Shown here: piece by piece, positions 25,499 to 33,973 of the stretch
Layout: the number at the start of each line of letters is the position of its first letter
How positions within the stretch are numbered: the first letter of the stretch is position 1
Origin: Hymenobacter glacialis
GTDB lineage: Bacteria > Bacteroidota > Bacteroidia > Cytophagales > Hymenobacteraceae
DNA: 64,000 bases
Assembly (NCBI RefSeq): GCF_001816165.1
Contig: NZ_MDZC01000017.1
Location: 48,198-112,197, forward strand
Reading direction: 5' to 3'
Program-made: the position numbers and the translations under genes
The notes under the pieces: generated by a model
Databases searched by the model: none
Seen by the model: only the letters and a program-made list of their open reading frames with translations
What the model was told of the DNA's origin: nothing

Positions 25499-26377
25499 CT
25501 ACTCGGCCATTACCAACTGCTCGGGCAGACGCATTAGGTAGTCGCCGTAACCGCTTTTGCACAGCGGCGCGGCAATGGCGCGGAGCTGGTCGGCGTCAAT
25601 AAAGCCCTGACGGTAAGCCGCTTCCTCAATCGAACCGACTTTCAGACCCTGACGCTGCTCGATGACTTTGACGAATTCGCCGGCCTGCATCAAGCTCTCA
25701 AACGTGCCCGTATCGAGCCAGGCGGTGCCCCGGCCCAGAATCCCCACTTTTAGGGTGCCGCGCTTGAGGTACTCGCGGTTCACGTCCGTGATTTCGTACT
25801 CGCCGCGCGGGCTCATTTCGAGGTTTTTGGCGATTTCTACCACTTCGTTGTCGTAGAAATACAGGCCCGGCACGGCATAATTGCTCTTGGGCTGGGCCGG
25901 CTTCTCCTCGATGCTCAGGGCCTTCTTATCGGCATCAAACTCCACCACGCCGTAGCGCTCGGGGTCGTGCACGTGGTAGGCGAACACCACGCCGCCCTGG
26001 GGGTCGTTGTTCGATTTCAGCAATTCTTCCAGGCCCGCGCCATAAAAGATGTTGTCGCCGAGCACCAGCGCCACCTTGTCCTTACCTATAAAGTCAGCGC
26101 CGAGCACGAAAGCCTGTGCCAGGCCATTGGGCACTTCCTGCACCACGTACTGGAAATCACAGCCCAGGTTCTTGCCATCGCCCAGCAGTTTCTTGAACTG
26201 CTCCTGGTCGTGGGGCGTGGTGATAATCAGCACCTCCCGAATACCAGCCGACAGCAGAATGCTGAGCGGATAGTAAATCATCGGCTTGTCGTACACGGGC
26301 ATGAGCTGCTTGCTCACAGCCAGCGTGAGCGGATGCAGGCGGGTGCCGGAGCCGCCGGCGAGAATAATTCCTTTCAT
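25499..26377 (-). CDS. rfbA: Glucose-1-phosphate thymidylyltransferase
   Basis: RfbA/RmlA (292 residues) makes dTDP-glucose from glucose 1-phosphate and dTTP, the first step toward dTDP-6-deoxy sugars. Motifs: [17 protein letters not shown] (nucleotide loop), [27 protein letters not shown], and [12 protein letters not shown] with [10 protein letters not shown]. The length is standard. It is the last gene of a six-gene minus-strand nucleotide-sugar cluster, and its partner rfbB is two genes upstream. rfbC and rfbD are not in the window. Confidence 0.97.
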   Translation of the reverse strand: MKGIILAGGSGTRLHPLTLAVSKQLMPVYDKPMIYYPLSILLSAGIREVLIITTPHDQEQFKKLLGDGKNLGCDFQYVVQEVPNGLAQAFVLGADFIGKDKVALVLGDNIFYGAGLEELLKSNNDPQGGVVFAYHVHDPERYGVVEFDADKKALSIEEKPAQPKSNYAVPGLYFYDNEVVEIAKNLEMSPRGEYEITDVNREYLKRGTLKVGILGRGTAWLDTGTFESLMQAGEFVKVIEQRQGLKVGSIEEAAYRQGFIDADQLRAIAAPLCKSGYGDYLMRLPEQLVMAE

Positions 26378-26520
26378 GAGCGCAGGGTTTCGCTAAGTTT
26401 AAAATTTAAGTTTCGCTAAGTCGTAAGCGCAGGGTTTCGCTAAGCTTAAAAATTGATTATCGCGGCGGTTATTGTCCTTTGCGGAACTTGATTTTTAAAC
26501 TTAGCGAAACTCTGCGCGCT
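26378..26520. repeat. Inverted and direct repeats between rfbA and the epimerase
   Basis: GCGCAGGGTTTCGCTAAG occurs directly repeated at about 26380 and 26427. It is inverted as CTTAGCGAAACTCTGCGC at about 26500, reaching the stop codon of the epimerase gene. Confidence 0.75.
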
Positions 26521-27526
26521 AGTTACGCTCCTGAATGAACTCCTGGTTGGCCTTAAACCACGCCAGCGTCTGCTTCAGGCCTTCGCGAATACGGATTTGC
26601 GGCTGGTAACCGAGTAGCCGGTTAGCCTTGGATATATCGGCCAGCGAGTCGCGAATGTCGCCAGGCCGGTCGGGGCCGAACGTGGGCGCCAGGTCCGAGC
26701 CGGCTTCCTCGCGCAGGATGTCGTACATCTGCACCAGCGAGGTGCGGTCGCCCACGGCGATGTTGTAGACCTGGCCCAGCGCCTCCGGGTTCGTTACCAG
26801 GGCGGCGCGGATGTTGGCTTCCACGCAGTTCTCCACGAAGGTGAAGTCGCGGGTCTGGCCGCCGTCGCCGTTGAGCGTGGGCGCCTGGTTTTGCAGAATG
26901 GCGTCGATAAAGAGCGGAATCACCGCCGCGTAAGCGCCGCCCGGGTCCTGGCGCGGGCCGAAGATGTTGAAATACCGCAGGCCGATGATTTCCATGCCGT
27001 AAGTGCGGGAAAACACATCAGCATATAGTTCGTTGGCGTATTTCGTAACCGCGTAGGGCGAGAGCGGCTTGCCGATGCGGTCTTCCACCTTGGGCAGGCC
27101 GGGGTGGTCGCCGTAGGTCGAACTGGAGGCCGCGTACACAAAGCGCTTCACGCCCGCGTTTTTAGCGGCCGTCAGCATCTGCACGAAGCCGCCCACGTTC
27201 ACGTCGTTGCTCAGCACGGGGTCGTTGATGGAGCGCGGCACAGAGCCCAACGCCGCCTCGTGCAGCACCACATCTACCCCCGCGCAAGCGGCGGCACAAA
27301 CGGCCGCGTCGCGGATGTCCCCATCCATAATTTCCAGGGCCGGATTATCGGCGAAGAGCGCCAGGTTTTTGCGGAAGCCGTTGGAGTAGTCGTCCAGCGT
27401 GCGCACCTTTTTCACGCCGTACTTCAGCAGGTACTCCACCAGGTTGGAGCCAATGAAGCCCGCGCCGCCCGTGACGAGAAACGTTAATTTGTCGAGCGGC
27501 TGCTCGTGAAAAGGATTTTCGTACAC
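26519..27526 (-). CDS. UDP-N-acetylglucosamine/glucuronate 4-epimerase, WbpP/TviC type
   Basis: A 335-residue extended SDR protein. The NAD-binding GGAGFIG is near residue 20, followed by DDYSNGFRKNL. The catalytic residues are in SSSTYGD and the YAVTK (YxxxK) motif, and the sequence AALGSVPRSINDP is typical of the WbpP/VipB/TviC group that epimerises N-acetylated UDP-hexoses. Next to the TviB/WbpO-type dehydrogenase two genes upstream, it would complete synthesis of UDP-N-acetylgalactosaminuronate or a related acid sugar. The substrate preference is inferred from these motifs and neighbours. Confidence 0.88.
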   Translation of the reverse strand: MYENPFHEQPLDKLTFLVTGGAGFIGSNLVEYLLKYGVKKVRTLDDYSNGFRKNLALFADNPALEIMDGDIRDAAVCAAACAGVDVVLHEAALGSVPRSINDPVLSNDVNVGGFVQMLTAAKNAGVKRFVYAASSSTYGDHPGLPKVEDRIGKPLSPYAVTKYANELYADVFSRTYGMEIIGLRYFNIFGPRQDPGGAYAAVIPLFIDAILQNQAPTLNGDGGQTRDFTFVENCVEANIRAALVTNPEALGQVYNIAVGDRTSLVQMYDILREEAGSDLAPTFGPDRPGDIRDSLADISKANRLLGYQPQIRIREGLKQTLAWFKANQEFIQERN

Positions 27527-27533
27527 TTCGTTT

Positions 27534-27620
27534 AGTTAAGAGTTATAAGTTGAGAGTTAAGAGTTGATTTTCAAGGGCTGGAGCTACTGTCGTGCAACTC
27601 TTAACTCTCAACTTTTAACT
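27534..27620. repeat. Family C inverted repeat (GAGTTAAGAGTT words)
   Basis: The left arm AGTTAAGAGTTATAAGTTGAG... pairs with the right arm CAACTCTTAACTCTCAACTT around a loop of about 25 bases. It fills the gap between the epimerase and rfbB. Confidence 0.75.
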
Positions 27621-27626
27621 GAGGCG

Positions 27627-28682
27627 CTAGCGCCCCGCGTATTGCTGCTTGTTGTAGTCCTGGTAAGAGCCGCTGGTTACGTGGTTTAGCCACTCCTCGT
27701 TTTCGAGGTACCAATCCACGGTTTGGGCCAGGCCTTGCTCGAAGGTTACGCTGGGCTTCCAGCCCAGCTCGTTCATGATTTTGCTGCTGTCGATGGCGTA
27801 GCGCATGTCGTGGCCGGCGCGGTCAGTCACAAACTTGATGAGCTTGCGCGAGGTGCCCTGCGCCTGACCGGTTTTCTCGTCCACTACGTCGCAGAGCAGC
27901 TCAATTAGCTTGAGGTTCTGCCACTCGTTTACGCCGCCAATGTTGTAGGTTTCGCCGGCTTTGCCATTGTGGAACACTGCGTCAATTGCTGTGGCGTGGT
28001 CTTTCACGAAAAGCCAGTCGCGCACGTTTTCGCCTTTGCCATACACGGGCACCGGCTGGCCGGTGCGCAGGCGGTGAATAGCCAACGGAATCAACTTCTC
28101 GGGGAAGTGGTTGGGCCCGTAGTTGTTCGAGCAGTTGCTGAGCTTGATGGGCAGGCCGTAGGTGTGGTGCCAGGCCCGCACAAAGTGGTCGGAGCTGGCC
28201 TTGGAGGCCGAGTACGGCGAGCGGGGGTCGTAGGAAGTCTCCTCAGTAAACATTTCAGGACCGAAGTCCAACGAACCATACACCTCATCGGTGCTCACGT
28301 GGTAAAATACGTGGCCGTCGTAGCCGCCGGGCTGCCATAGGTTGCGGGCCGCATGCAGCAGGTTCACGGTGCCGATGACGTTCGTTTTCACAAAAGCCAT
28401 GGGGTCGGTTATGCTGCGGTCCACGTGCGACTCGGCCGCGAGGTGAATCACGGCATCGGGCTCCTCGTTAGCAAACAACTGGTCGACGAACGACTGGTCC
28501 GAAATATCGCCCTTGATGAAGCGGTAGTTGTCTGCGTTTTCAATGTCGCGCAGGTTCTCCAGATTACCGGCGTACGTCAGCGCGTCAAGGTTGAGAATCT
28601 GGTAGTTCGGGTACTTATTAACGAACAGCCGAACTACGTGGGAGCCAATGAAGCCGGCGCCACCGGTAATGAGAATTTTCAT
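27627..28682 (-). CDS. rfbB: dTDP-glucose 4,6-dehydratase
   Basis: RfbB/RmlB (351 residues from the ATG at 28682) turns dTDP-glucose into dTDP-4-keto-6-deoxyglucose. Motifs: MKILITGGAGFIGSHVVRLF, NLDALTYAGNLENL, the catalytic HVSTDEVYGS (Thr-Asp-Glu), YSASKASSDHFVRAW with the YxxxK pair, and NCSNNYGPNHFPEKLIPL. The reading frame extends upstream into the neighbouring hairpin repeat, but the NAD-binding motif places the start at 28682. Confidence 0.97.
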   Translation of the reverse strand: MKILITGGAGFIGSHVVRLFVNKYPNYQILNLDALTYAGNLENLRDIENADNYRFIKGDISDQSFVDQLFANEEPDAVIHLAAESHVDRSITDPMAFVKTNVIGTVNLLHAARNLWQPGGYDGHVFYHVSTDEVYGSLDFGPEMFTEETSYDPRSPYSASKASSDHFVRAWHHTYGLPIKLSNCSNNYGPNHFPEKLIPLAIHRLRTGQPVPVYGKGENVRDWLFVKDHATAIDAVFHNGKAGETYNIGGVNEWQNLKLIELLCDVVDEKTGQAQGTSRKLIKFVTDRAGHDMRYAIDSSKIMNELGWKPSVTFEQGLAQTVDWYLENEEWLNHVTSGSYQDYNKQQYAGR

Positions 28683-28697
28683 AGGTTTGAATGGTTT

Positions 28698-28785
28698 GTC
28701 ATGCTGAGCTTGCCGAAGCATCTCTACCGCAATACTAAAATTGATTACATACACAGTAGAGATGCTTCGACAGGCTCAGCATGAC
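28698..28785. repeat. Hairpin repeat family A, copy 2
   Basis: The arms GTCATGCTGAGCTTGCCGAAG... and ...CTTCGACAGGCTCAGCATGAC, with two mismatches, enclose the usual CAATACTAAAATTGATTAC spacer. It lies between galE and rfbB. Confidence 0.9.
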
Positions 28786-28792
28786 GGTCTGA

Positions 28793-29818
28793 TTATTTTT
28801 TATCGGCCAACGTTTGCTGCCACTTCCAGGAGCTGGCCAGCGAGTCGAGCAGCGACGTTTCCGTTTTGAAACCCAGAACTTCCGCAGCCTTAGTGGCATC
28901 GGCGTAGATGGCGGGCACGTCGCCGGGCCGGCGCGGGCCGATGCTGTAGTTCAGCTTCTGACCGCTGGCTTGCTCGAAAGCCTGCACCACCTCCAGTACC
29001 GAATTGCCGTGGCCGGTGCCCACGTTAAAGGTTTCGACGGTGTCGGTGGCTTTGCGGTCCAACAGGCGCTGCACTGCCACTACGTGGGCTTTAGCCAGGT
29101 CCACCACGTGAATGTAATCGCGCACGTTGGTGCCGTCCGGCGTGTCGTAGTCGCTGCCGTTGATAGTCAGTTTCTCACGAATGCCGGCCGCGGTTTGGGT
29201 GATGTATGGCACCAGGTTATTGGGCACGCCCAAGGGCAGTTCGCCAATGCGGGCCGATGCGTGCGCACCAATGGGATTAAAGTAGCGCAGCAAAATGGTG
29301 CGGAGCTTGTTGTCCGGCGCTGCCGACACGTCGTGCACAATTTCTTCACACATCTGCTTGGTGCGGCCGTAGGGCGAGGAGGCCGGCTTGGTGGGCGTGG
29401 CTTCCGTCACGGGCAAGGCATCGGGAATGCCATACACGGTGCAGGACGAGGAAAACACCAGGTTTTCAACGCCAAATTCGGGCATCACCTTCAACAGCGT
29501 CAACAGTGAACCCACGTTGTTTTGGAAGTAAGCCAGCGGCTTGGCCACTGACTCGCCCACGGCCTTGAAGGCGGCGAAATGAATGACCCCCACAATGTCC
29601 GGCTCTGCCGCAAATACCTGGCGCAGAGCAGCCTCATCGGCGCAGTCGATACGATGCGTGGGCACTGCAGTGCCCAAAATGCCCTCAATACCCGCCAAAA
29701 CCGATTCTTCGGAATTGCTGAAATTGTCTACAATAATCGGCTGGAAACCAGCTTGGTGCAGCTCAACCACAGCATGCGAACCGATGTAGCCCGCGCCACC
29801 CGTCACAAGAATTTTCAT
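28793..29818 (-). CDS. galE: UDP-glucose 4-epimerase
   Basis: GalE (341 residues) interconverts UDP-glucose and UDP-galactose. Motifs: MKILVTGGAGYIGSHAVVEL, IHFAAFKAVGESV, SSSCTVYG, SPYGRTKQMCEEI with the YxxxK pair, RYFNPIGAHAS and TPDGTNVRDYIHVVDLA. It starts 23 bases after the end of the nucleotide-sugar dehydrogenase gene, so the two are probably one transcript. Confidence 0.97.
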   Translation of the reverse strand: MKILVTGGAGYIGSHAVVELHQAGFQPIIVDNFSNSEESVLAGIEGILGTAVPTHRIDCADEAALRQVFAAEPDIVGVIHFAAFKAVGESVAKPLAYFQNNVGSLLTLLKVMPEFGVENLVFSSSCTVYGIPDALPVTEATPTKPASSPYGRTKQMCEEIVHDVSAAPDNKLRTILLRYFNPIGAHASARIGELPLGVPNNLVPYITQTAAGIREKLTINGSDYDTPDGTNVRDYIHVVDLAKAHVVAVQRLLDRKATDTVETFNVGTGHGNSVLEVVQAFEQASGQKLNYSIGPRRPGDVPAIYADATKAAEVLGFKTETSLLDSLASSWKWQQTLADKK

Positions 29819-29841
29819 ATTGTTCGCTAAGGACTAAATAA

Positions 29842-31137
29842 TTACAAGCTCCAGTATTGCAGCTCTTTCATTTTACCGCGGTATAGGCCTTTTATGTCCA
29901 CGAGTACGGCGTTGTCGGAGGTGATGGACTTGAAGTAGGCCTCGTCTTTGGCAGCATATGGGGCGTGGCTCACGGCCACAATCACGGCATCGTAGTCGGT
30001 ACGCACGTCGTCGTTGTGGGTCAGGCGAAAGCCGTATTCGTGGTGCAGCTCGTCGGAGCTGGCGTGGGGGTCCACGATGTCCACGTTGACCGAGAAATTC
30101 TTCAGCTCCTGGATGACGTCGGCCACTTTGGAATTGCGGATGTCCTCTACGTTTTCCTTGAACGTAGCGCCCATCACCAGCACGCGGCTTTTGGCCACGT
30201 CCTTGCCTTTCTTAATCATCATCTGCACCGTCTTGCGGGCGATGTAGGCACCCATGTTGTCGTTGGTGGTGCGGCCGCTCAGAATCACCTTCGCGTCATA
30301 GCCCAACTCTTTGGCCTTGTAGGTCAGGTAGTAAGGGTCCACGCCGATGCAGTGCCCGCCCACCAGACCGGGCGAGAATTTCAGGAAATTCCACTTGGTG
30401 CCGGCGGCTTCCAGCACCTCGTAGGTGTTGATGTTCATGCGGTCGAAAATCATCGACAGCTCGTTCATCAGCGCGATGTTGACGTCGCGCTGGGTGTTTT
30501 CAATGATTTTGGCGGCTTCGGCCACGCGGATGCTGCTGGCGCGGTGCACGCCGGCGTCCACCACCAGCTCGTACACTTTGGCCACGGTATCCAGGGCCTC
30601 TTCGTCGTTGCCGGACACCACCTTCACGATGCGGCGCAGGGTGTGCTCCTTGTCGCCGGGGTTAATGCGCTCGGGCGAATAGCCCACTTTGAAATCGACG
30701 GGAAACTTCAGGCCCGAGAGGCGCTCCATCACCGGGATGCAGTCTTCCTCGGTGCAGCCGGGGTACACGGTGCTTTCAAACACCACGTAGTCGCCCTTTT
30801 TCAGCACCTTGCCCACCGAGCCGGAAGCGCCGAGCAGGGGCTTGAGGTCGGGCTGCGCGTGCTCATCAATGGGAGTGGGCACAGCTACGATGTAAAACTG
30901 GGCCTGGCGCAACACCTCCAGCGAATCGGTGAAGGTGATGTCGCAGCCTTCAAAATCCTTCTTTTCGAGCTCGCCGCTGGGGTCGATGCCCTGCTTCATC
31001 TGGGCCACGCGACCAGCATTGATATCGAAGCCAATAACTTTTAATTGCTTCGCGAATTCGAGGGCGATGGGCAAGCCCACGTAGCCGAGGCCGATGACGG
31101 CCAGGGTGGCCTCTTTGCGCAATAGTTGGTCGTACAC
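29842..31137 (-). CDS. UDP-N-acetylhexosamine 6-dehydrogenase, TviB/WbpO type
   Basis: A 431-residue nucleotide-sugar dehydrogenase that oxidises C6 of a UDP-sugar to the carboxylate, using two NAD+. Motifs: AVIGLGYVGLPIALEF (NAD site), VPTPIDEHAQPDL, FESTVYPGCTEEDC, IENTQRDVNIALMNELS, and the catalytic Cys in GGHCIGVDPYYL. The pattern fits the TviB/WbpO group acting on N-acetylated substrates better than the UDP-glucose group. The stop precedes galE by 23 bases. With the TviC/WbpP-type epimerase in this cluster it suggests a GalNAcA- or GlcNAcA-containing surface polysaccharide. Confidence 0.9.
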   Translation of the reverse strand: MYDQLLRKEATLAVIGLGYVGLPIALEFAKQLKVIGFDINAGRVAQMKQGIDPSGELEKKDFEGCDITFTDSLEVLRQAQFYIVAVPTPIDEHAQPDLKPLLGASGSVGKVLKKGDYVVFESTVYPGCTEEDCIPVMERLSGLKFPVDFKVGYSPERINPGDKEHTLRRIVKVVSGNDEEALDTVAKVYELVVDAGVHRASSIRVAEAAKIIENTQRDVNIALMNELSMIFDRMNINTYEVLEAAGTKWNFLKFSPGLVGGHCIGVDPYYLTYKAKELGYDAKVILSGRTTNDNMGAYIARKTVQMMIKKGKDVAKSRVLVMGATFKENVEDIRNSKVADVIQELKNFSVNVDIVDPHASSDELHHEYGFRLTHNDDVRTDYDAVIVAVSHAPYAAKDEAYFKSITSDNAVLVDIKGLYRGKMKELQYWSL

Positions 31138-31142
31138 TAGCT

Positions 31143-31175
31143 GAGTTATGAATTATGAGTTATGAATTATGAGTT
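31143..31175. repeat. Family C tandem repeat (GAGTTATGAATTAT)
   Basis: The 14-base word GAGTTATGAATTAT is repeated twice, with a partial third copy, between the dehydrogenase and the acyltransferase. It supplies the last codon and stop codon of the acyltransferase gene. Confidence 0.8.
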
Positions 31176-31799
31176 TGCCCGGGGCCGCTTGGGTGCTGCT
31201 GGCGCTACGGGGCGTACCGTCTGGCCGGTGGCGCTCAACTCGTAGTGTTCGCCGCTTTCGGGGCAGGTAGCCCGTCGGTTGGTGTCGAACTCGAGGCGGT
31301 GGCCGTGGGCACTCATCCAGCCTTGCGGGCGGGCGGGCGTGCCGTATACGAGGGCATACGCCGGAACGTCGTGCGTGACCACGCTGCCCGCGCCCACAAA
31401 GGCGTAGCGCCCCAGCCGGACGCCGCATACGATGGTGGCGTTGGCGCCTACCGTCACGCCCTGCTCCAGGTACGTGGTCTGGTATTGCCCGGCGTCCTTG
31501 CGAGGCACGGCGCTACGCGGGTTTTTGATGTTGGTAAACACCACCGAAGGGCCCAAAAACACGTCGTCTTCGCAGATTACGCCGCCATAGAGGCTCACGT
31601 TGTTTTGCACCTTCACGTTGCGGCCCAGGGTCACGCCGTCGGCCACGAACACGTTCTGGCCCAGGTTGCACTGCTCGCCCAAATCGGCGCCGGCACAGAC
31701 GTGGCTGAAATGCCAAATGCGGCTGCCCTGGCCTATCTGACAGCCCTCGTCGAGGATGGCGGTGGGATGGGCGTAGTAATCAGCAGCGGAATGAGGCAT
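31167..31799 (-). CDS. Left-handed beta-helix N-acyltransferase, WbpD/WlbB type
   Basis: A 210-residue hexapeptide-repeat protein from the ATG at 31799. The repeats run from about residue 12 (HPTAILDEGCQIGQGSRIWHFSHVCAGADLGEQCNLGQNVFV) to 165. The sequence NVSLYGGVICEDDVFLGPSVVFTN is the mark of the WbpD/WlbB group, which acetylate the 3-amino group of UDP-2-acetamido-3-amino-glucuronate. It lies at the head of the cluster, 29 bases upstream of the dehydrogenase, so an aminosugar acid is a likely product. The matching WbpB and WbpE genes are absent here. The C-terminus includes a polar tail ending in the word repeat. Confidence 0.88.
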   Translation of the reverse strand: MPHSAADYYAHPTAILDEGCQIGQGSRIWHFSHVCAGADLGEQCNLGQNVFVADGVTLGRNVKVQNNVSLYGGVICEDDVFLGPSVVFTNIKNPRSAVPRKDAGQYQTTYLEQGVTVGANATIVCGVRLGRYAFVGAGSVVTHDVPAYALVYGTPARPQGWMSAHGHRLEFDTNRRATCPESGEHYELSATGQTVRPVAPAAPKRPRANS

Positions 31800-31825
31800 T
31801 CGGGGCAAGCGGGTGGTTTAGCCCG

Positions 31826-31833
31826 CAAAGGTA
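31826..31833 (-). promoter_or_regulatory. -7 element TACCTTTG for the nucleotide-sugar cluster
   Basis: An exact TAnnTTTG match lies 26 bases upstream of the acyltransferase ATG and would drive the minus-strand cluster. It is back to back with the plus-strand element at 31858. Confidence 0.55.
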
Positions 31834-31857
31834 CGGCAGCGAGCGGGGTTGGGGTTG

Positions 31858-31865
31858 TATTTTTG
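31858..31865 (+). promoter_or_regulatory. -7 element TATTTTTG for the Uma2 gene
   Basis: An exact TAnnTTTG match lies 26 bases upstream of the ATG at 31892. Together with the element at 31826 it forms a compact divergent promoter pair. Confidence 0.5.
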
Positions 31866-31891
31866 GGTAAACCGCTTAGTTCCGTCGTATT

Positions 31892-32479
31892 ATGAGCCAG
31901 TCAGCCAGCCAAACCGAAGCCCACCTCCTCGTTTCGCCCGATGACTACCTGCGCCTGGAATGCGAAGCCGTAGAGAAGCACGAATACTACTATGGCGAAG
32001 TCCGGGCCATGGTCGGGGCCAGCTACGCTCACAACCGCATTTGCGCCAACCTGACCGTAGAACTTGGCGGCCAGCTCCGCGGTAAGAGTTGCGCCGTAGT
32101 GGGCAGCGACCAGCGCCTGCAGATTCTAAACGGCAGCGCCTACGTGTACCCCGATGTGACCGTGGTGTGCGGCCCGCCCAGCTTCAACGAAACCCGCAAA
32201 CCCGAAACGCTGCTCAATCCCACGCTTTTGGTAGAAGTACTGTCCGAATCGACCGCCGATAAGGACCGCAGCGAAAAGTTCATGCTCTACCGCCAGATTC
32301 CCAGCCTGCAGCAGTACCTGATGCGGGACTCACAAACCCAATTGGCAGAACTGTACACCCGGCAACCCAACGGCTACTGGCTATTTATGGAAACCCGCGA
32401 CCTCGCTGCCGTGCTGGACCTAAGCAGCGTGGGCGCCCAAGTGCCGCTAGCCGAGGTGTACGCAGGAGTTAATTTGTAG
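31892..32479 (+). CDS. Uma2-family (DUF820) endonuclease-like protein
   Basis: A 195-residue protein with the Uma2 fold of the PD-(D/E)XK nuclease group. Visible elements: DYLRLECEAVEKHEYYYGEVRAM at the N-terminus, AYVYPDVTVVCG (catalytic Asp), and LLVEVLSESTADKDRSEKFMLYRQ (E.V...T...D...K). The role of this family in the cell is unsettled; members are numerous in cyanobacteria and some Bacteroidota. Its stop and the converging aldehyde dehydrogenase stop are directly adjacent, with no terminator visible. Confidence 0.88.
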   Translation: MSQSASQTEAHLLVSPDDYLRLECEAVEKHEYYYGEVRAMVGASYAHNRICANLTVELGGQLRGKSCAVVGSDQRLQILNGSAYVYPDVTVVCGPPSFNETRKPETLLNPTLLVEVLSESTADKDRSEKFMLYRQIPSLQQYLMRDSQTQLAELYTRQPNGYWLFMETRDLAAVLDLSSVGAQVPLAEVYAGVNL

Positions 32480-33922
32480 TCAAAACTTTATGCATACGTT
32501 CTGCGCTTCGGTGAAAAACCGCAGGGCTTCTAACCCTCCTTCGCGGCCCACGCCGGAGTTTTTCATGCCGCCGAAGGGCGTGCGCAGGTCGCGGTGCAGC
32601 CAGGTGTTCACCCACACAATGCCGCTGTGCAGGGCCTGAGCCACGCGGTGGGCCCGGTTCAGGTTAGTGGTCCAGATGGTGGCGGATAGGCCGTAGTCGG
32701 TGCTATTGGCCCAGCTTATGGCTTCCTGGTCGGTGTCGAAGGGCGTGAGGGTGACCACCGGGCCGAATATTTCTTCCTGGTTGGTGCGGCAGTCGTGGGG
32801 CAGGTTTTCAAACACGGTGGGCTCCAGGAAATAGCCGTTGGCGCACCGGCCGGGCACCGCTACCCGGTAACCGCCTGCCAGCAGCCGGCCGCCTTCTTCG
32901 TGCGCCAGCTTTATATACTCGAGCACTTTGTGCAAATGCGCTTCGCTAACCAGCGCGCCCTGCCTGGTGTCGGCCTCCAGTGGGTCGCCCACTTTTTGGG
33001 CTTCCAGCTGCCGGAGAAACTCGGTTTTGAAGGCTTCGTAAATCGGCCGCTCGATGAAGATGCGGGAGCCGCACAGGCAAATCTGGCCCTGGTTGGCAAA
33101 GCTGCTGCGGATGCTGGTGGCCACGGCGGCGGCCAGGTCGCAGTCGGCAAAAACGAGGTTGGGGTTTTTGCCGCCCAGCTCCAGGCTGAGCTTTTTGAAC
33201 AGGGGCGCGGCGGTGCGGGCCAGGTGCCGCCCCGTGGCCGTGCCGCCCGTGAAGCTAATGGCCTTGATGCCGGGGTGTTCCACAATGGCCTGCCCGCAAC
33301 CCGGCCCGGTGCCGTGCACGATGTTGAGCACACCTGCGGGCAGCCCGGCTTCCTGGCACAGCTCGCCCAGCAAAAAGGCGGTGGCGGGCGTGATTTCCGA
33401 CGGCTTGGCCACCACGCAGCAACCCACGGCCAGGGCAGGCGCAATTTTCCAGGTGAAGAGGTAGAGCGGCAGGTTCCAGGGCGAAATGCAGCCCACCACG
33501 CCAATGGGGTGGCGCACGGTGTAGTTGAGGGCCACACCTTCCTGCACGTGCGCTTCGGTGGCAAAGTGCTCAGCGGCCGTGCCGAAGAAGTGGAAATTAG
33601 AGGCGGCGCGCGGAATGTCCATCACGCGGGCCAGGGCGATGGGCTTGCCGTTGTCGCGGCTCTCGGCCTGGGCCAGGCGTTCCAGGTTGGCATCAATCAG
33701 GTCAGCAATACACACCAGGATGCGGCCCCGCTCCTCGGCGGAACGGGCGCGCCAGGCGGGCAGGGCGGCTTCGGCGGCGCGCACGGCAGCGGCTACATCG
33801 GCGGGGCCGGAGTCGGGAATCTGGCCGTAAACCTGGCCGGTGGCGGGCTCGATGTTGTCGAGGTAGCGACCCGACAGGGACGCCACCAGCTGGCCGTTGA
33901 TGTAGTTCTGAAGCTGAAGCAT
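32480..33922 (-). CDS. Aldehyde dehydrogenase, probable 2-aminomuconate 6-semialdehyde dehydrogenase
   Basis: A 480-residue NAD(P)-dependent aldehyde dehydrogenase from the ATG at 33922. Catalytic residues: E248 in LSLELGGKN and C282 in ANQGQICLCGSRIF, with CISPWNLPLYLFTWK and FGGMKNSGVGREGG typical of the 2-hydroxymuconate/2-aminomuconate semialdehyde group. Because the window also holds the enzymes that make aminomuconate semialdehyde from kynurenine (46.5-54.8 kb), oxidation of that product is the likely role; a benzaldehyde-type role is possible. A TAGTTTTG element lies 19 bases upstream of the ATG. Confidence 0.85.
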   Translation of the reverse strand: MLQLQNYINGQLVASLSGRYLDNIEPATGQVYGQIPDSGPADVAAAVRAAEAALPAWRARSAEERGRILVCIADLIDANLERLAQAESRDNGKPIALARVMDIPRAASNFHFFGTAAEHFATEAHVQEGVALNYTVRHPIGVVGCISPWNLPLYLFTWKIAPALAVGCCVVAKPSEITPATAFLLGELCQEAGLPAGVLNIVHGTGPGCGQAIVEHPGIKAISFTGGTATGRHLARTAAPLFKKLSLELGGKNPNLVFADCDLAAAVATSIRSSFANQGQICLCGSRIFIERPIYEAFKTEFLRQLEAQKVGDPLEADTRQGALVSEAHLHKVLEYIKLAHEEGGRLLAGGYRVAVPGRCANGYFLEPTVFENLPHDCRTNQEEIFGPVVTLTPFDTDQEAISWANSTDYGLSATIWTTNLNRAHRVAQALHSGIVWVNTWLHRDLRTPFGGMKNSGVGREGGLEALRFFTEAQNVCIKF

Positions 33923-33940
33923 AGTGCTGAGGGGTAGTGG

Positions 33941-33948
33941 CAAAACTA
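33941..33948 (-). promoter_or_regulatory. -7 element TAGTTTTG upstream of the aldehyde dehydrogenase
   Basis: An exact TAnnTTTG match 18 bases before the ATG at 33922. It shows that in-frame TTG codons further upstream are not the start. Confidence 0.55.
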
Positions 33949-33973
33949 CTACTCCCGTGCCGCTGCTACTCCC

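Noticed and set aside
28682..28754. Longer start of rfbB adding [19 protein letters not shown]
   Set aside because: The added residues come from the family-A hairpin. The same MLRQAQHD string appears at other genes next to that repeat, including 43966.
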